64,000 nt of DNA, from positions 1,612,001 to 1,676,000 of the forward strand of contig NZ_CP009355.1 in NCBI RefSeq assembly GCF_000772105.1, written 5' to 3'. The stretch's first letter is position 1. The number at the start of each line of letters is the position of its first letter. The notes beneath the pieces were generated by a model. That model did no database searches, was not told the DNA's origin, and saw only the letters and a program-made list of their open reading frames with translations. The position numbers and the translations under genes were made by a program. Below are positions 28,156-36,412 of this stretch, one piece after another. This DNA comes from Vibrio tubiashii ATCC 19109 (GTDB taxonomy: Bacteria; Pseudomonadota; Gammaproteobacteria; Enterobacterales; Vibrionaceae).

Positions 28156-29109
28156 TTACAGACGCGCTTCAATCATGGCTTCTAGCTTGCCCTGATCGAC
28201 CGCAAAGTTGCGGATACCTTCAGACAGCTTCTCTGTTGCCATTGGATCTTGGTTCATTTCCCAGCGGAACTCAGCTTCAGACATCGCAACAGGTGCTGAT
28301 TTCACCTCATCGCGCGCAGCAAACAGTGTCGGTTCAACGTCACCCTCTTGCGCCGCCAATTGGTCTAGAATGGCTGGGCCAATGGTCAAGCGGTCACACC
28401 CCGCCAGCGCTAGCACTTCTTCTGCATTGCGGAAGCTTGCACCCATCACTACCGTGTTATAGCCGTGGTCTTTGTAGTAGTTATAGATTTTAGAAACCGA
28501 CACAACGCCCGGATCTTCAAACGGTAGATACTCTTTCTTATCGGTATTGGTTTTGTACCAATCGAGAATACGACCGACAAATGGCGAAATTAAGTAAGCG
28601 CCCGCTTCGGCACACGCTTTTGCCTGCGCAAAATTAAACAGTAAAGTTAGGTTACAGTTGATGCCCTCTTGTTCTAGCACTTGTGCCGCGCGAATGCCTT
28701 CCCAAGTAGAGGCTAGCTTGATCAAAATGCGCTCTTTCTCAATGCCTGCTTCTTGGTACATGGCAATCAATTTACGTGCTTTTACAAGACTCGCTTGTTT
28801 ATCAAAAGATAAGCGTGCATCGACTTCCGTTGAAATACGTCCCGGTACGGATTTTAGAATTTCGACGCCAATATTAACTGCCAACTTGTCACTTGCATCA
28901 ATCACCTGTTGCGCTTTGTCAGCACTTTGTTGCTGCGCCCATGCAACAGCATCAACAATCAAATGATCGTACTGAGTCATTTCTGCCGCTTTAAGAACGA
29001 GCGATGGGTTAGTCGTTGCATCTTGAGGCTGAAAGGCAGCAATAGCATCAATGTCACCGGTATCGGCAACAACGGTGGTGTATTTTTTCAGTTGTTGTAA
29101 TTTGTTCAT
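28156..29109 (-). CDS. tal: Transaldolase
   Basis: TalB-type class I aldolase-fold enzyme moving dihydroxyacetone units between sedoheptulose-7-phosphate and glyceraldehyde-3-phosphate. The start [20 protein letters not shown] aligns with E. coli TalB, so ATG 29109 is preferred to an upstream ATG at 29133. [13 protein letters not shown], the Schiff-base lysine in [12 protein letters not shown], and [12 protein letters not shown] are all present. 317 residues is the family size. It starts 4 bases after the HAD phosphatase gene. Confidence 0.96.
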   Translation of the reverse strand: MNKLQQLKKYTTVVADTGDIDAIAAFQPQDATTNPSLVLKAAEMTQYDHLIVDAVAWAQQQSADKAQQVIDASDKLAVNIGVEILKSVPGRISTEVDARLSFDKQASLVKARKLIAMYQEAGIEKERILIKLASTWEGIRAAQVLEQEGINCNLTLLFNFAQAKACAEAGAYLISPFVGRILDWYKTNTDKKEYLPFEDPGVVSVSKIYNYYKDHGYNTVVMGASFRNAEEVLALAGCDRLTIGPAILDQLAAQEGDVEPTLFAARDEVKSAPVAMSEAEFRWEMNQDPMATEKLSEGIRNFAVDQGKLEAMIEARL

Positions 29110-29113
29110 GGTT

Positions 29114-29848
29114 CTATCTCGATAAATGTTCAATCAAATTTGCTAGCGATAACTGGCTCATAGATGACAACACCACATTGGCGTGCGACACATCCAAATG
29201 CCGGGTTAACAGGTTGGTTACCGCAACCGTAGAAATATCTGCTGATCGAGCCGCTGTGACTCCGGGTGGAGAATCTTCAAAGGCAATGGCTTGATGGGCA
29301 GAGACTCCCAATTTAGCGAGGCTAGTTAGATACACATCAGGACATGGTTTTCTTCGCTGAGGTGAGATTTCTTCTGCGCCAGTGAAGCAGTCGAAGTAAC
29401 CGTCTAGCCCTAATCGTTGTAAGATTGGCATGTAGTGCTCGCGCTCTGAACTTGTTGCCAACGCAAGCTTAAGCCGCTTTTGTTTGGCAAAATTAAGATA
29501 GTCGCGTACACCCTCACGCTCTGGTATGGATTCGATTTTTTGATAGGCAAGTTCTAACACTTGCTCGCGAATTTGCTGATCGGAATAGGTCAGACCGGAA
29601 TGACGGCGATAAAGATGATAAAGGGCGGTTGCTGGCGCTGAGCTCCCAACTAGTCCAGCAACCTGGAGAGGCGAAACGTCAACACCGTATGGCTTCATCA
29701 AAGCTTCCCAAGCTCTGAACATACAGCTTTCCGTATCGACTAAAAGACCATCGAAGTCAAATATCAGTGCTTGAAAACGACCACAACTCATGTCCTCTCT
29801 TTCCACATTCGTCTGGTTTGTTTTTGTCACACTCATTTTGCCTTCCAT
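29114..29848 (-). CDS. HAD-superfamily hydrolase, beta-phosphoglucomutase-like
   Basis: A subfamily IA HAD protein. The nucleophile motif is [12 protein letters not shown], the cap follows, then motif II LALATSS, a lysine in [10 protein letters not shown] and motif [10 protein letters not shown]. The shape is that of sugar-phosphate phosphatases and beta-phosphoglucomutases (YniC, GppCDE-like). TAGGAG eight bases before ATG 29848 supports the long start, although an N-terminal extension of about 25 residues precedes the fold. In this operon it could remove phosphate from a by-product or act on a phosphosugar intermediate. The precise substrate is unknown. Confidence 0.8.
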   Translation of the reverse strand: MEGKMSVTKTNQTNVEREDMSCGRFQALIFDFDGLLVDTESCMFRAWEALMKPYGVDVSPLQVAGLVGSSAPATALYHLYRRHSGLTYSDQQIREQVLELAYQKIESIPEREGVRDYLNFAKQKRLKLALATSSEREHYMPILQRLGLDGYFDCFTGAEEISPQRRKPCPDVYLTSLAKLGVSAHQAIAFEDSPPGVTAARSADISTVAVTNLLTRHLDVSHANVVLSSMSQLSLANLIEHLSR

Positions 29849-29868
29849 GCTCTAAACTCCTATTTTCT

Positions 29869-31026
29869 CTATGCTAAACTGGCATGAAGAATCGACTTCA
29901 TCTCTTCACCCGTCGTCAGTGGTAAGTCAAAGCAGAATGCTGGCTCTAACGCCTCTACATCTTGCTTATTTACCCCAACTTGCGTGAGGTTCGACTCCAA
30001 GCCAATGTCTTGTAAGAAACTCACCAAGTGGCCTGCCAAAGATTGTGCTTTCTCTTCAGTGCTTCCCACGGCACCAAACAGTTCGGCAACTTGTGCGTAT
30101 CGCTCTGGCTGCTTACGCCATTGCAGTTGGACATAGGCGGGATAAACAACCGCTAATGTCAAACCATGTGGCAAATTGGTTTTCTGGCTGCCGAGAATCT
30201 CACCCAGTGGATGAGGTGCCCCTGCACCACCATTAGCCAGCGAAATACCACCTAATGTGTCAGCCGTGGCAAGCTCGCAGCGACCTTGAATATCAGAGCC
30301 GTCTGCCACCACTTTTGGTAGGTTATCCACCACCAGCTTCATTGCACGCAACGCAAGTTGGTCAACAAATGGCGAAGGTCGAGTGCCCGTGAATGATTCA
30401 AATGCATGTGAAAATGCATCAAAGCCAGTCATCGCAGTCATTCTCGGTGGAAGTGTTAGCATTAACTCTGGGTCAATCACCGCTTCAACAGGGAAAAACT
30501 GCGGATGGAAAAGTGTCAACTTGGCGTGTTGCTCAACATCAGTGATGACCGCTGCTTGAGTTACCTGTGAACCAGTACCCGAAGTTGTTGGCACCGCAAT
30601 TAACGGCACAACGGATGCTGGTAGGGCTGCAATGTCACCAAATGGAGAATCATAGGTTTTAAACCAATGCGTCCAATCGATGTCAGGTGCTTTGATGGTT
30701 GCAGCGATGATTTTCGCGGTATCTATTGATGAGCCGCCGCCCACCGCAAGCACAACATCACACTCCGCCGCTTGAGCAACTTGACGGCCTAATTCGACAA
30801 CCGTGGTTGGAGGGTTAGGAACCACACCATCAAAGTGTGTCACTGTAATCCCTTCACTTGCCAACAGCGCAAAGATGCGATCATAAGCAGGTTTGACGGC
30901 ATCAAAGATCGGCTCTGAGACAACAAGGCAGCGTTTCCCGTACTGAGCGACTAGCTGACCAATTTTTGAAATTTCACCCGCGCCAAACAGTAATTTGGTC
31001 GGCTGATAATGTTGAAATTGTGTCAT
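29869..31026 (-). CDS. Iron-containing alcohol dehydrogenase (group III)
   Basis: A 385-residue NAD(P)-dependent dehydrogenase. ATG 31026 follows AAGGA by seven bases. The nucleotide site is VLAVGGGSSIDTAK; metal ligands lie in GFDAFSHAFESFTG, GAPHPLGEILG and LPHGLTLAVV. Relatives include 1,3-propanediol, lactaldehyde and butanol dehydrogenases and some sugar-alcohol-phosphate dehydrogenases. In this operon it could oxidise a pentitol phosphate to a ketose phosphate or reduce a short aldehyde released from the substrate. The choice cannot be made from sequence. Confidence 0.88.
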   Translation of the reverse strand: MTQFQHYQPTKLLFGAGEISKIGQLVAQYGKRCLVVSEPIFDAVKPAYDRIFALLASEGITVTHFDGVVPNPPTTVVELGRQVAQAAECDVVLAVGGGSSIDTAKIIAATIKAPDIDWTHWFKTYDSPFGDIAALPASVVPLIAVPTTSGTGSQVTQAAVITDVEQHAKLTLFHPQFFPVEAVIDPELMLTLPPRMTAMTGFDAFSHAFESFTGTRPSPFVDQLALRAMKLVVDNLPKVVADGSDIQGRCELATADTLGGISLANGGAGAPHPLGEILGSQKTNLPHGLTLAVVYPAYVQLQWRKQPERYAQVAELFGAVGSTEEKAQSLAGHLVSFLQDIGLESNLTQVGVNKQDVEALEPAFCFDLPLTTGEEMKSILHASLA

Positions 31027-31044
31027 GATAAAATCCTTGGTAGA

Positions 31045-31087
31045 GGTGCCAAGCCGGAGCATATCGGGGGAACATCAGCCCGGCACC
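31045..31087 (-). other. GC-rich intercistronic hairpin before the alcohol dehydrogenase
   Basis: GGTGCC at 31045-31050 pairs with GGCACC at 31082-31087, with an alternative inner pairing GCCGG/CCGGC. It lies in the 79-base gap between the epimerase and dehydrogenase genes. There is no U-tract, so a processing or stability role is more likely than termination. Confidence 0.4.
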
Positions 31088-31105
31088 AAATTCTTTAACG
31101 GGCAA

Positions 31106-31822
31106 TTAAGCCGGTTCTACTTCAGCTGCGACGTTTTTCTCTGCTTGGTCCAATGCAGTGCGGAAGTCATGCACACCTGCTGTAATACCTTTCTCATGAC
31201 CAAAGATATTGGTTGAAGCAACCATCACGTCGATGTCTTCTTTCAGCAGAGCTTCTAGGTTGTGGTTACGGATACCGCCATCGACACACAATTCACAATT
31301 AGGGTTACGTTCGTTAATAAGCTGGCGAGCTTCGCGAATCATTTCGATTGCTGATTCACGCCATAACCACTCATCGTTGTTCACACCGTGGATAACAATG
31401 TGCAAGCGATCTAGGTAGTAAATTGCTTCTTTAACGAAAGAAACCGGGGTGAAACAACCGACAGTCAAACCAAATTTCATGTTGTAGTCGCGGCAGTACT
31501 TCATCATGTACGCGAGTGGTGCGCCCAAAAAGTTTTCTGCTGGAAGGATCAGCATGTCTGCCCCTGCCGCTGCGATTTTTTCAACGAATAGACGATCGCA
31601 ATCTTTAAAGTACGCGTGTACTTCAATTGGCTTGTCAGTGTACTGACGAATACCTTCAACAATTTGATGCCCGCCCATTAGCTGCATATTTTTTAAATCA
31701 TGCATATCTGCTGCATCGCAGTGGATGTAGTCTGCACCTGCATCTGAAACTTCTTTTACGATGTCAGCCATATGACCGTAATCAACGTGCGCTAGACCTG
31801 CAGCAATTTTTACTTTTTTCAT
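31106..31822 (-). CDS. Ribulose-phosphate 3-epimerase family protein (AlsE/SgcE-like)
   Basis: A 238-residue TIM-barrel phosphosugar epimerase. The metal ligands of the Rpe family are conserved: YIHCDAADMHD (His 34, Asp 36), PIEVHAYF (His 69) and LCVDGGI (Asp 181). The usual MDGHFVPN and MTVNPGFGGQ loops are changed (AADMHDLK and VIHGVNNDEW), so the substrate pocket and phosphate loop differ from standard Rpe. It may act on ribulose-5-phosphate or on another ketose phosphate such as allulose-6-phosphate. AAGGA precedes the ATG; 9 bases separate it from the upstream HAD gene. Confidence 0.78.
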   Translation of the reverse strand: MKKVKIAAGLAHVDYGHMADIVKEVSDAGADYIHCDAADMHDLKNMQLMGGHQIVEGIRQYTDKPIEVHAYFKDCDRLFVEKIAAAGADMLILPAENFLGAPLAYMMKYCRDYNMKFGLTVGCFTPVSFVKEAIYYLDRLHIVIHGVNNDEWLWRESAIEMIREARQLINERNPNCELCVDGGIRNHNLEALLKEDIDVMVASTNIFGHEKGITAGVHDFRTALDQAEKNVAAEVEPA

Positions 31823-31831
31823 GAGATTTCC

Positions 31832-32674
31832 TTAGTAGCTAAATGAGTGTTGGCATGTGTGTTGGCCTTCACGAACGATCAGTCGTAAATACTGGCCAAT
31901 GCCGCAACCGTTGTTATCTGTGATAATGAGATTCGCGATTCCTCGAAGTGCCGGACTCGCATTGTCCATCGCAACGGGTTCACCGACGGCTTTAAACAAC
32001 TCGATGTCGTTGTCTCCGTCGCCAAATGCGATGGTTTGAATTGGATTTAAATTGTTGTTTGTGAGCCACTTCAGTGCAGAGTGACCTTTGTTGGCACCGA
32101 TAGCGGTAATATCCAACTTATTCGGAGCCGATAAATCGGCTTGCAGTGTGTGTTGTAGCGCGCTTCGCAACTCGCTTAACGCCTGTTTGTCACTGCTCGA
32201 AACCAGCACCTTATAGGCATCACCACATCTTTCTTGCAGTTGATGTAGCGATGGAATGACTTCCATATTAACCTTCACGCCCAAGCTGTTAGCTTGCGCC
32301 TCAAGACCATTGAAATGCTCAGAAGGCTTAGCGCTGAAGATGCCTCTCTTAGTGTAAAGAGTGAAATCAAAGTGACCGAAGTTCAGTGTGGCAAGCAGCT
32401 CTGTGAGTTGATTTTTTTCAAACGGTTTAGCATCAACAATGGCTCTCTTGTTCATGTCATAGTGGTATGCGCCGTTGCAACAGATCATCACCGTTGAAAT
32501 GCCAAGCTGCTCGGCATAAGGCAACATCAGATCATGTGGACGCCCACTCGCCAATGTCACCACTATCCCCTCTTTCTGTGCTTGCTGAATCGCTTCAACA
32601 TTATTCGCACTGATCTGGTTGCGATCATTTAGTAGGGTTCCATCTAAATCGATAATGACAGCTTGATAGTTCAC
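31832..32674 (-). CDS. Cof-type HAD sugar-phosphate phosphatase
   Basis: A Cof/IIB HAD phosphatase of 280 residues when started at GTG 32674, which has an excellent GGAGG five bases upstream; the open frame extends ten codons further to 32704 without a site. Motifs: AVIIDLDGTLLNDRN, VTLASGR, a conserved lysine in GANKGHSALKW, and FGDGDNDIELFK. Family members remove phosphate from sugar phosphates or cofactors. It is the first gene of the leftward operon, about 55 bases from the large inverted repeat, and opposite the DeoR regulator. Confidence 0.85.
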   Translation of the reverse strand: MNYQAVIIDLDGTLLNDRNQISANNVEAIQQAQKEGIVVTLASGRPHDLMLPYAEQLGISTVMICCNGAYHYDMNKRAIVDAKPFEKNQLTELLATLNFGHFDFTLYTKRGIFSAKPSEHFNGLEAQANSLGVKVNMEVIPSLHQLQERCGDAYKVLVSSSDKQALSELRSALQHTLQADLSAPNKLDITAIGANKGHSALKWLTNNNLNPIQTIAFGDGDNDIELFKAVGEPVAMDNASPALRGIANLIITDNNGCGIGQYLRLIVREGQHTCQHSFSY

Positions 32675-32728
32675 TTTGGCCTCCGTTGACTCTTTGTGAC
32701 GCAATATGAATATAAACCGTCAAATTCG

Positions 32729-32760
32729 GTCATGTAAAGTCAACAATGACTTTACATGAC
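32729..32760. promoter_or_regulatory. Perfect 14-bp inverted repeat, candidate operator of the sugar operon
   Basis: GTCATGTAAAGTCA and TGACTTTACATGAC form a perfect inverted repeat with a 4-base spacer. It lies about 55 bases upstream of the first operon gene. Its position and symmetry fit a binding site for the divergent DeoR protein. The left arm overlaps a CGTCA-N3-TCGGTCA element (32718-32732) that recurs at 32839. Confidence 0.7.
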
Positions 32761-32838
32761 GTTTATTTTGCTAAAGATCACAAAATAACGCCATTTAATA
32801 TTCAAAATGCGTCAAATTCAAATTTAAATTGCTCAAAA

Positions 32839-32853
32839 CGTCATAATCGGTCA
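32839..32853. promoter_or_regulatory. Second CGTCA-N3-TCGGTCA element near the DeoR gene
   Basis: CGTCATAATCGGTCA repeats the element at 32718-32732 exactly at 12 fixed positions, 121 bases away. A shorter CGTCAAATTCA copy lies between at 32810. The site ends just before the ATG at 32856, which favours the downstream ATG at 32889 as the true DeoR start and suggests autorepression. Confidence 0.55.
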
Positions 32854-32888
32854 AAATGATTCAAAATAAGAATCAGGATGTAACAGAT

Positions 32889-33659
32889 ATGAATGAAGCC
32901 CAACGTCATAGAAGGTTGTTAGACTATTTAGAAAGCCATACTTTTATTACCACCAACGATTACGTCGCTATGTTGGACATTTCTCTTTCTACGGCTCGTC
33001 GAGACATCACTAAGCTGGCTGAAGATGGGAAACTGAAGAAGATTCGTAATGGTGCTGAAACACTGAGATCAGAAACTGGCACTCACCACACTCCTTCCAG
33101 CTTTATCCCCCATGAAGGTGATATTGAAAATGTTGAGGCAAAAAAACGAATCGCTCATGCGGCGGCACAGCTTTGTGATGAACATGACAGCATTATTGTT
33201 AGTGGCAGTAACTCAACCTTTCTAATGGGTCAGTATTTAGCGGGGCGTGATGTTCAAGTCGTGACTAACTTTATGCCGTTAGCTCACAGCCTGATCACAC
33301 AAGATCATCAGAGCATCATTATTCTCGGAGGTCAGTATCTGCCAGAGCGTCAAATCACCATCTCGCCTGATGAAGAAGCATCGGATGATCACAAAAGCCG
33401 CTTTGTGTTCTTCACAGGAACTGGCGTCACTGCAGCAGGTATCCATACCTCAGATTTGCTAGTGTATATGGCAGAGAAAAAACTCTTAGAGTATGGCGCT
33501 CGTTTGATTGCTCTCGTCGACGGAAGCAAAATTGGTAAGCATGGCGGTAAGCTACTGGCGACGACAAACCAGCTAGATACCTTAATTACCGATGAAGCGG
33601 CAGACGGTACCGTTCTAGACTCATTGCGCAATCAAGGCGTTAATGTCGTTGTTGTGTAA
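32889..33659 (+). CDS. DeoR-family sugar-phosphate-responsive regulator
   Basis: A DeoR-type repressor of 256 residues if started at ATG 32889. RHRRLLDYLESH and ISLSTARRDITKLAEDGK form the N-terminal helix-turn-helix. The C-terminal DeoR sensor domain is related to ribose-phosphate isomerase folds and has IIVSGSNSTFLMGQYL, VTNFMPLA and LVDGSKIGKHGG. Family members respond to phosphorylated sugars. It is divergent from the ten-gene operon and is the likely regulator. An ATG 33 bases upstream is in frame, but a candidate operator overlaps that region. Confidence 0.88.
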   Translation: MNEAQRHRRLLDYLESHTFITTNDYVAMLDISLSTARRDITKLAEDGKLKKIRNGAETLRSETGTHHTPSSFIPHEGDIENVEAKKRIAHAAAQLCDEHDSIIVSGSNSTFLMGQYLAGRDVQVVTNFMPLAHSLITQDHQSIIILGGQYLPERQITISPDEEASDDHKSRFVFFTGTGVTAAGIHTSDLLVYMAEKKLLEYGARLIALVDGSKIGKHGGKLLATTNQLDTLITDEAADGTVLDSLRNQGVNVVVV

Positions 33660-33675
33660 ATCTCACAGGCACAAA

Positions 33676-33700
33676 AAAAGCGCCATTGCGGCGCTTTTTT
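33676..33700. terminator. Bidirectional terminator between deoR-type gene and yibL
   Basis: The AAAAGCGCC/GGCGC stem with a 5-base loop is flanked by A and T runs and serves two convergent genes. Confidence 0.9.
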
Positions 33701-33717
33701 AATATCTCAAATCCCGA

Positions 33718-34074
33718 TTAGAATTTTTTCGGTGCGTAACCCGTCATCACCTTAAGCTGTAGCTCTTTACCCAACTTGGTCATTGGGTGAACCACAACTA
33801 ATCCCTTAACCGACTTCTTCAACTTACCCATATCCGCTTGCTCTGCTTTGGTGATCTCGCGAGAAAATGGCATATCCAACAAGCTCTTACGCTCTTTGTT
33901 CATATCGTAACTCTGCTTATGCTTCATAGAGTTCGCTTTTTTCGTCAGCTTGTCGATATCGTTGGTAAATTTGGTGATCATTTCTTGGTCACCACGGCCT
34001 TTGGCTGCCTCTAGTTTACGTTTGCAGTTATCTAGACGGTTGTGGATGTTTTGTAGTTCTTGCTTAAGGCTCAT
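33718..34074 (-). CDS. yibL: YibL family ribosome-associated protein
   Basis: A 118-residue basic, mostly helical protein. The C-terminal half, [20 protein letters not shown] and [16 protein letters not shown], is nearly the E. coli YibL sequence, while the N-terminal coiled-coil region (about 1-60) is less conserved. YibL is known to co-sediment with ribosomes; its exact role is unclear. Single gene with its own terminator. Confidence 0.92.
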   Translation of the reverse strand: MSLKQELQNIHNRLDNCKRKLEAAKGRGDQEMITKFTNDIDKLTKKANSMKHKQSYDMNKERKSLLDMPFSREITKAEQADMGKLKKSVKGLVVVHPMTKLGKELQLKVMTGYAPKKF

Positions 34075-34154
34075 GGTTACACTCTTATAGAAACGGAAAA
34101 GGGCGGCGAGTGTAGCACAAGCCCACTAACTGCCCTAATTATAATCTTTCAAAT

Positions 34155-34796
34155 CTACTTGTCGTGCTTTTGATCGTACTGATTTACCGCACCTTCAAGC
34201 ATTCCAAAATCAGCTTGGGTCAAATAACTTTGCAGTGCCGAGAACTTCTCTTCTGGCCATTGATAGATTTCCATCGCAAGCAGCTTTGTTATCTTCTCAG
34301 GCTCAAATCGATACTTGATGTGCTTAGCCGGATTACCACCAACCATCGCATAAGGCTCAACATCTTTAGTCACCACGCTATTAGCAGCGATAACCGCGCC
34401 TTCACCAATAGTTACACCTGGCATGATCATCGCTCTCATACCAATCCAAACACCATCGTGAATGATTGTGTCACCTTTACTTTGATACGAGCGCTCGACA
34501 TCTTCAAGGAATGGGTACAGACAAAACCAATCGACACGATGGTTATGGTTGCCCCCCATTAAGATAACCACTTCAGCCGCGATACAAACATAATCGCCGA
34601 TGTAAAGTTGGTCAATCTCCCATCTTGGTTCCCATTGTCTGCTTACCTCATCCCCATGTAAGTAACGGACAACGGACTCTTCAAACCCATTATCCCAACA
34701 ATCACTGTAATAGCTGTGTGTACCTTTTATATGGATGTTCTCGTTACTGACAACTTCGTGAAGTAACTGAAATTTAGACCAATGTTTTTTAGTCAT
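34155..34796 (-). CDS. CatB-type xenobiotic O-acetyltransferase
   Basis: A 213-residue left-handed beta-helix acetyltransferase of the CatB/Vat group. GTHSYYSDCWDNGFEESVVRYL at the start, GGNHNHRVDW with catalytic histidine 86, the hexapeptide repeats with GDTIIHDGVWIGMRAMIMPG, and VVGGNPAKHIKYRF-like AMVGGNPAKHIKYRF match the family. CatB members acetylate chloramphenicol; Vat members acetylate streptogramins; many chromosomal relatives have unknown substrates. AGGA lies seven bases before the ATG. A 21-codon leader with overlapping hairpins lies in the 120 bases upstream, a set-up known for inducible cat and erm genes. Confidence 0.85.
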   Translation of the reverse strand: MTKKHWSKFQLLHEVVSNENIHIKGTHSYYSDCWDNGFEESVVRYLHGDEVSRQWEPRWEIDQLYIGDYVCIAAEVVILMGGNHNHRVDWFCLYPFLEDVERSYQSKGDTIIHDGVWIGMRAMIMPGVTIGEGAVIAANSVVTKDVEPYAMVGGNPAKHIKYRFEPEKITKLLAMEIYQWPEEKFSALQSYLTQADFGMLEGAVNQYDQKHDK

Positions 34797-34823
34797 GACA
34801 AATTCCTCTGATTATTTAGGTTT

Positions 34824-34877
34824 GCCACGGAACGAATTTTCGTGGCGTTGTTTACACGTTCAAACTAAACAACGCCA
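34824..34877 (-). promoter_or_regulatory. Candidate attenuator: two mutually exclusive hairpins before the catB-like gene
   Basis: On the leftward transcript a perfect 12-bp stem TGGCGTTGTTTA/TAAACAACGCCA (34866-34877 with 34843-34854) overlaps the end of the leader peptide. A second stem GCCACG/CGTGGC (34841-34846 with 34824-34829) shares four bases with it, so only one can form. The second hairpin's loop also holds AAATTC, complementary to GAATTT in the ribosome-site region of the catB-like gene. No U-tract follows, which favours translational over transcriptional attenuation. Confidence 0.6.
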
Positions 34878-34917
34878 TTTGCACTCTAGGTTGCTTTAAT
34901 AATGGTTGAGTTTTCAT
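34852..34917 (-). CDS. Putative leader peptide of the catB-like gene (21 aa)
   Basis: The frame MKTQPLLKQPRVQMALFSLN then V ends at a TAA placed inside the loop-side arm of a 12-bp hairpin. Its ribosome site, AAGGAG seven bases before the ATG, is the strongest in the neighbourhood. Such a short frame with a strong site and a stem overlapping its last codons is typical of drug-inducible attenuators. Codons for Ala, Ser and Leu near the end could be pause sites for a peptidyl-transferase inhibitor. Confidence 0.55.
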   Translation of the reverse strand: MKTQPLLKQPRVQMALFSLNV

Positions 34918-35015
34918 ATTAAGACTCCTTTGAGCGTGAACTATAAGCCAAAGCTTAGAATTTGTGTCAGTATTAAGTGAGTTTATTGATGTAAAAAAAA
35001 CAATAAGGAATGTTT

Positions 35016-35789
35016 ATGCTTTTGCGCCTAGTGCTGCTGCCGATGCTCGCTTTCTCGACTCACGCTTTTTCCGCTGCAGATAACATCATCATCCGTTACC
35101 TTCAGCCGGACAATAACGCGGAAGCTAAATTAAAATTAGAGATTGAGCAAAGTGGTGTTAATCAAACTCTCATTGATCTCTCAAACGAACTGTTTCCCTT
35201 TAACAAGACACTTACCGTAGAGTATGGCAGCGAAGATGGGCCACTGTACGATCCGGAAAAACATGTTGTACAGATGCCGTATCACTTTTATCAAGAGGCA
35301 TTGGACTACTTCAAAAAGAACAAATATGACGAAAAGTACGGGAAGTCTGCCGAACTTGGGGCGATGGATACCGTGCTCCACACCTTGCTTCATGAAGCTG
35401 GGCACGCCTATATTGCCGATCAGAACATCCCTATTTTAGGCAAAGAAGAAGACGCCGTAGACAATTTTGCCGCAGTGATGATGATTGAGTATGTAGAGAA
35501 CGGCGAAGATGCTGCCATTAGCGCTGCGGATATGTTTGCTTTTGAGTCAGAAGATAAACCCGATTACTACGAGTTTGGCGAGTACATTGATGAACACAGC
35601 TTCGACTTGCAACGCTATTTTTCAACGCTTTGTTTAGTTTACGGCAGCAATCCAGACAAACATCAGAACTTACTCGATGAAGTAGAAAATGACTACCTTA
35701 CTGATCGTAAAGACTTCTGTGTATTCCAATACCAGAACGTCGCCCAAAATTGGCACAACTACTTAAATGTAGAAGTGGTTGATCAATAA
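35016..35789 (+). CDS. DUF4344-type metallopeptidase, exported
   Basis: A signal peptide (MLLRLVLLPMLAFSTHAFSA) leads a 257-residue protein with the zinc-protease motif LLHEAGHAY (His 126, Glu 127, His 130) and a downstream acidic helix EEDAVDNFAAVMMIEY that may supply the third ligand. This arrangement is that of the DUF4344 putative metallopeptidase family. ATG 35016 is chosen because AAGGA abuts the earlier ATG at 35010 with no spacing. The DCC-family gene follows after 37 bases and may share the transcript. The substrate is unknown. Confidence 0.8.
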   Translation: MLLRLVLLPMLAFSTHAFSAADNIIIRYLQPDNNAEAKLKLEIEQSGVNQTLIDLSNELFPFNKTLTVEYGSEDGPLYDPEKHVVQMPYHFYQEALDYFKKNKYDEKYGKSAELGAMDTVLHTLLHEAGHAYIADQNIPILGKEEDAVDNFAAVMMIEYVENGEDAAISAADMFAFESEDKPDYYEFGEYIDEHSFDLQRYFSTLCLVYGSNPDKHQNLLDEVENDYLTDRKDFCVFQYQNVAQNWHNYLNVEVVDQ

Positions 35790-35826
35790 GTTAGAGAACG
35801 TCGTAGAAAGCTAAAAAGGAGCCCAT

Positions 35827-36213
35827 ATGCCAACACTCACTCTCTTCTACGACGGTCACTGCCCACTTTGCGTTGAAGAAATGAACAAACTCAAAGGATA
35901 CGACACTTATAGTCAACTGCTTCTCGTCGATACTCACTCACCGATGTTCAACGACTATCCTGATATTGATGCACAAAAAGCCGCAAAAATATTGCACGCA
36001 GTAGACGATAAAGACACGCTACTTTTAGGGCTCGACGCCATTCACTACGCATGGAAGCTAGTTGGAAAAGGCTGGCTTTACGCTCCACTAAGGTGGCCAT
36101 TGATTAGGCCCATTGCAGACTGGGCTTACATTAAATTCGCTAACAATCGATACCAAATATCTAAGTTATTGACCAGAAAGGCTAAGTGCGACAGCGGTCA
36201 ATGTTTTCGCTAG
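35827..36213 (+). CDS. DCC-family (DUF393) thiol-disulfide-like protein
   Basis: A 128-residue protein starting MPTLTLFYDGHCPLCVEEM, the D-x-x-C-P-x-C motif that names the DCC family, with AAGGAG five bases before the ATG. The fold is thioredoxin-like in prediction. The function is not established, though a redox role is assumed. A hydrophobic stretch around GWLYAPLRWPLIRPIADWAY is shared by relatives. It may be co-transcribed with the upstream metallopeptidase. Confidence 0.85.
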   Translation: MPTLTLFYDGHCPLCVEEMNKLKGYDTYSQLLLVDTHSPMFNDYPDIDAQKAAKILHAVDDKDTLLLGLDAIHYAWKLVGKGWLYAPLRWPLIRPIADWAYIKFANNRYQISKLLTRKAKCDSGQCFR

Positions 36214-36412
36214 ATTCTACTAACGTCTAACTCATAAGACCTATAAACCCTTCAAGAATCACAGCCATTTGCCGATAAATTGGCTAACCTTATATTTATA
36301 AACTTTTGGTCTATAAGCATGATTCCAATAACCAAGCTCTCGTCTTAGATGATAAAACACAACGTTTTGTCTCTGAGTTGGGAAGCCATTATTACTAAAA
36401 CAGGATGTTTGT

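Noticed and set aside
32856..32888. Earlier ATG for the DeoR gene
   Set aside because: A candidate operator ends just before this codon and the helix-turn-helix alignment starts after the second ATG, so the downstream start is favoured.
34841..34877. Inverted repeat before the catB-like gene as an integron attC site
   Set aside because: CatB genes are common in Vibrio integrons, but the arms lack the GTTRRRY and RYYYAAC core sites, and the repeat overlaps a leader frame with a strong ribosome site.
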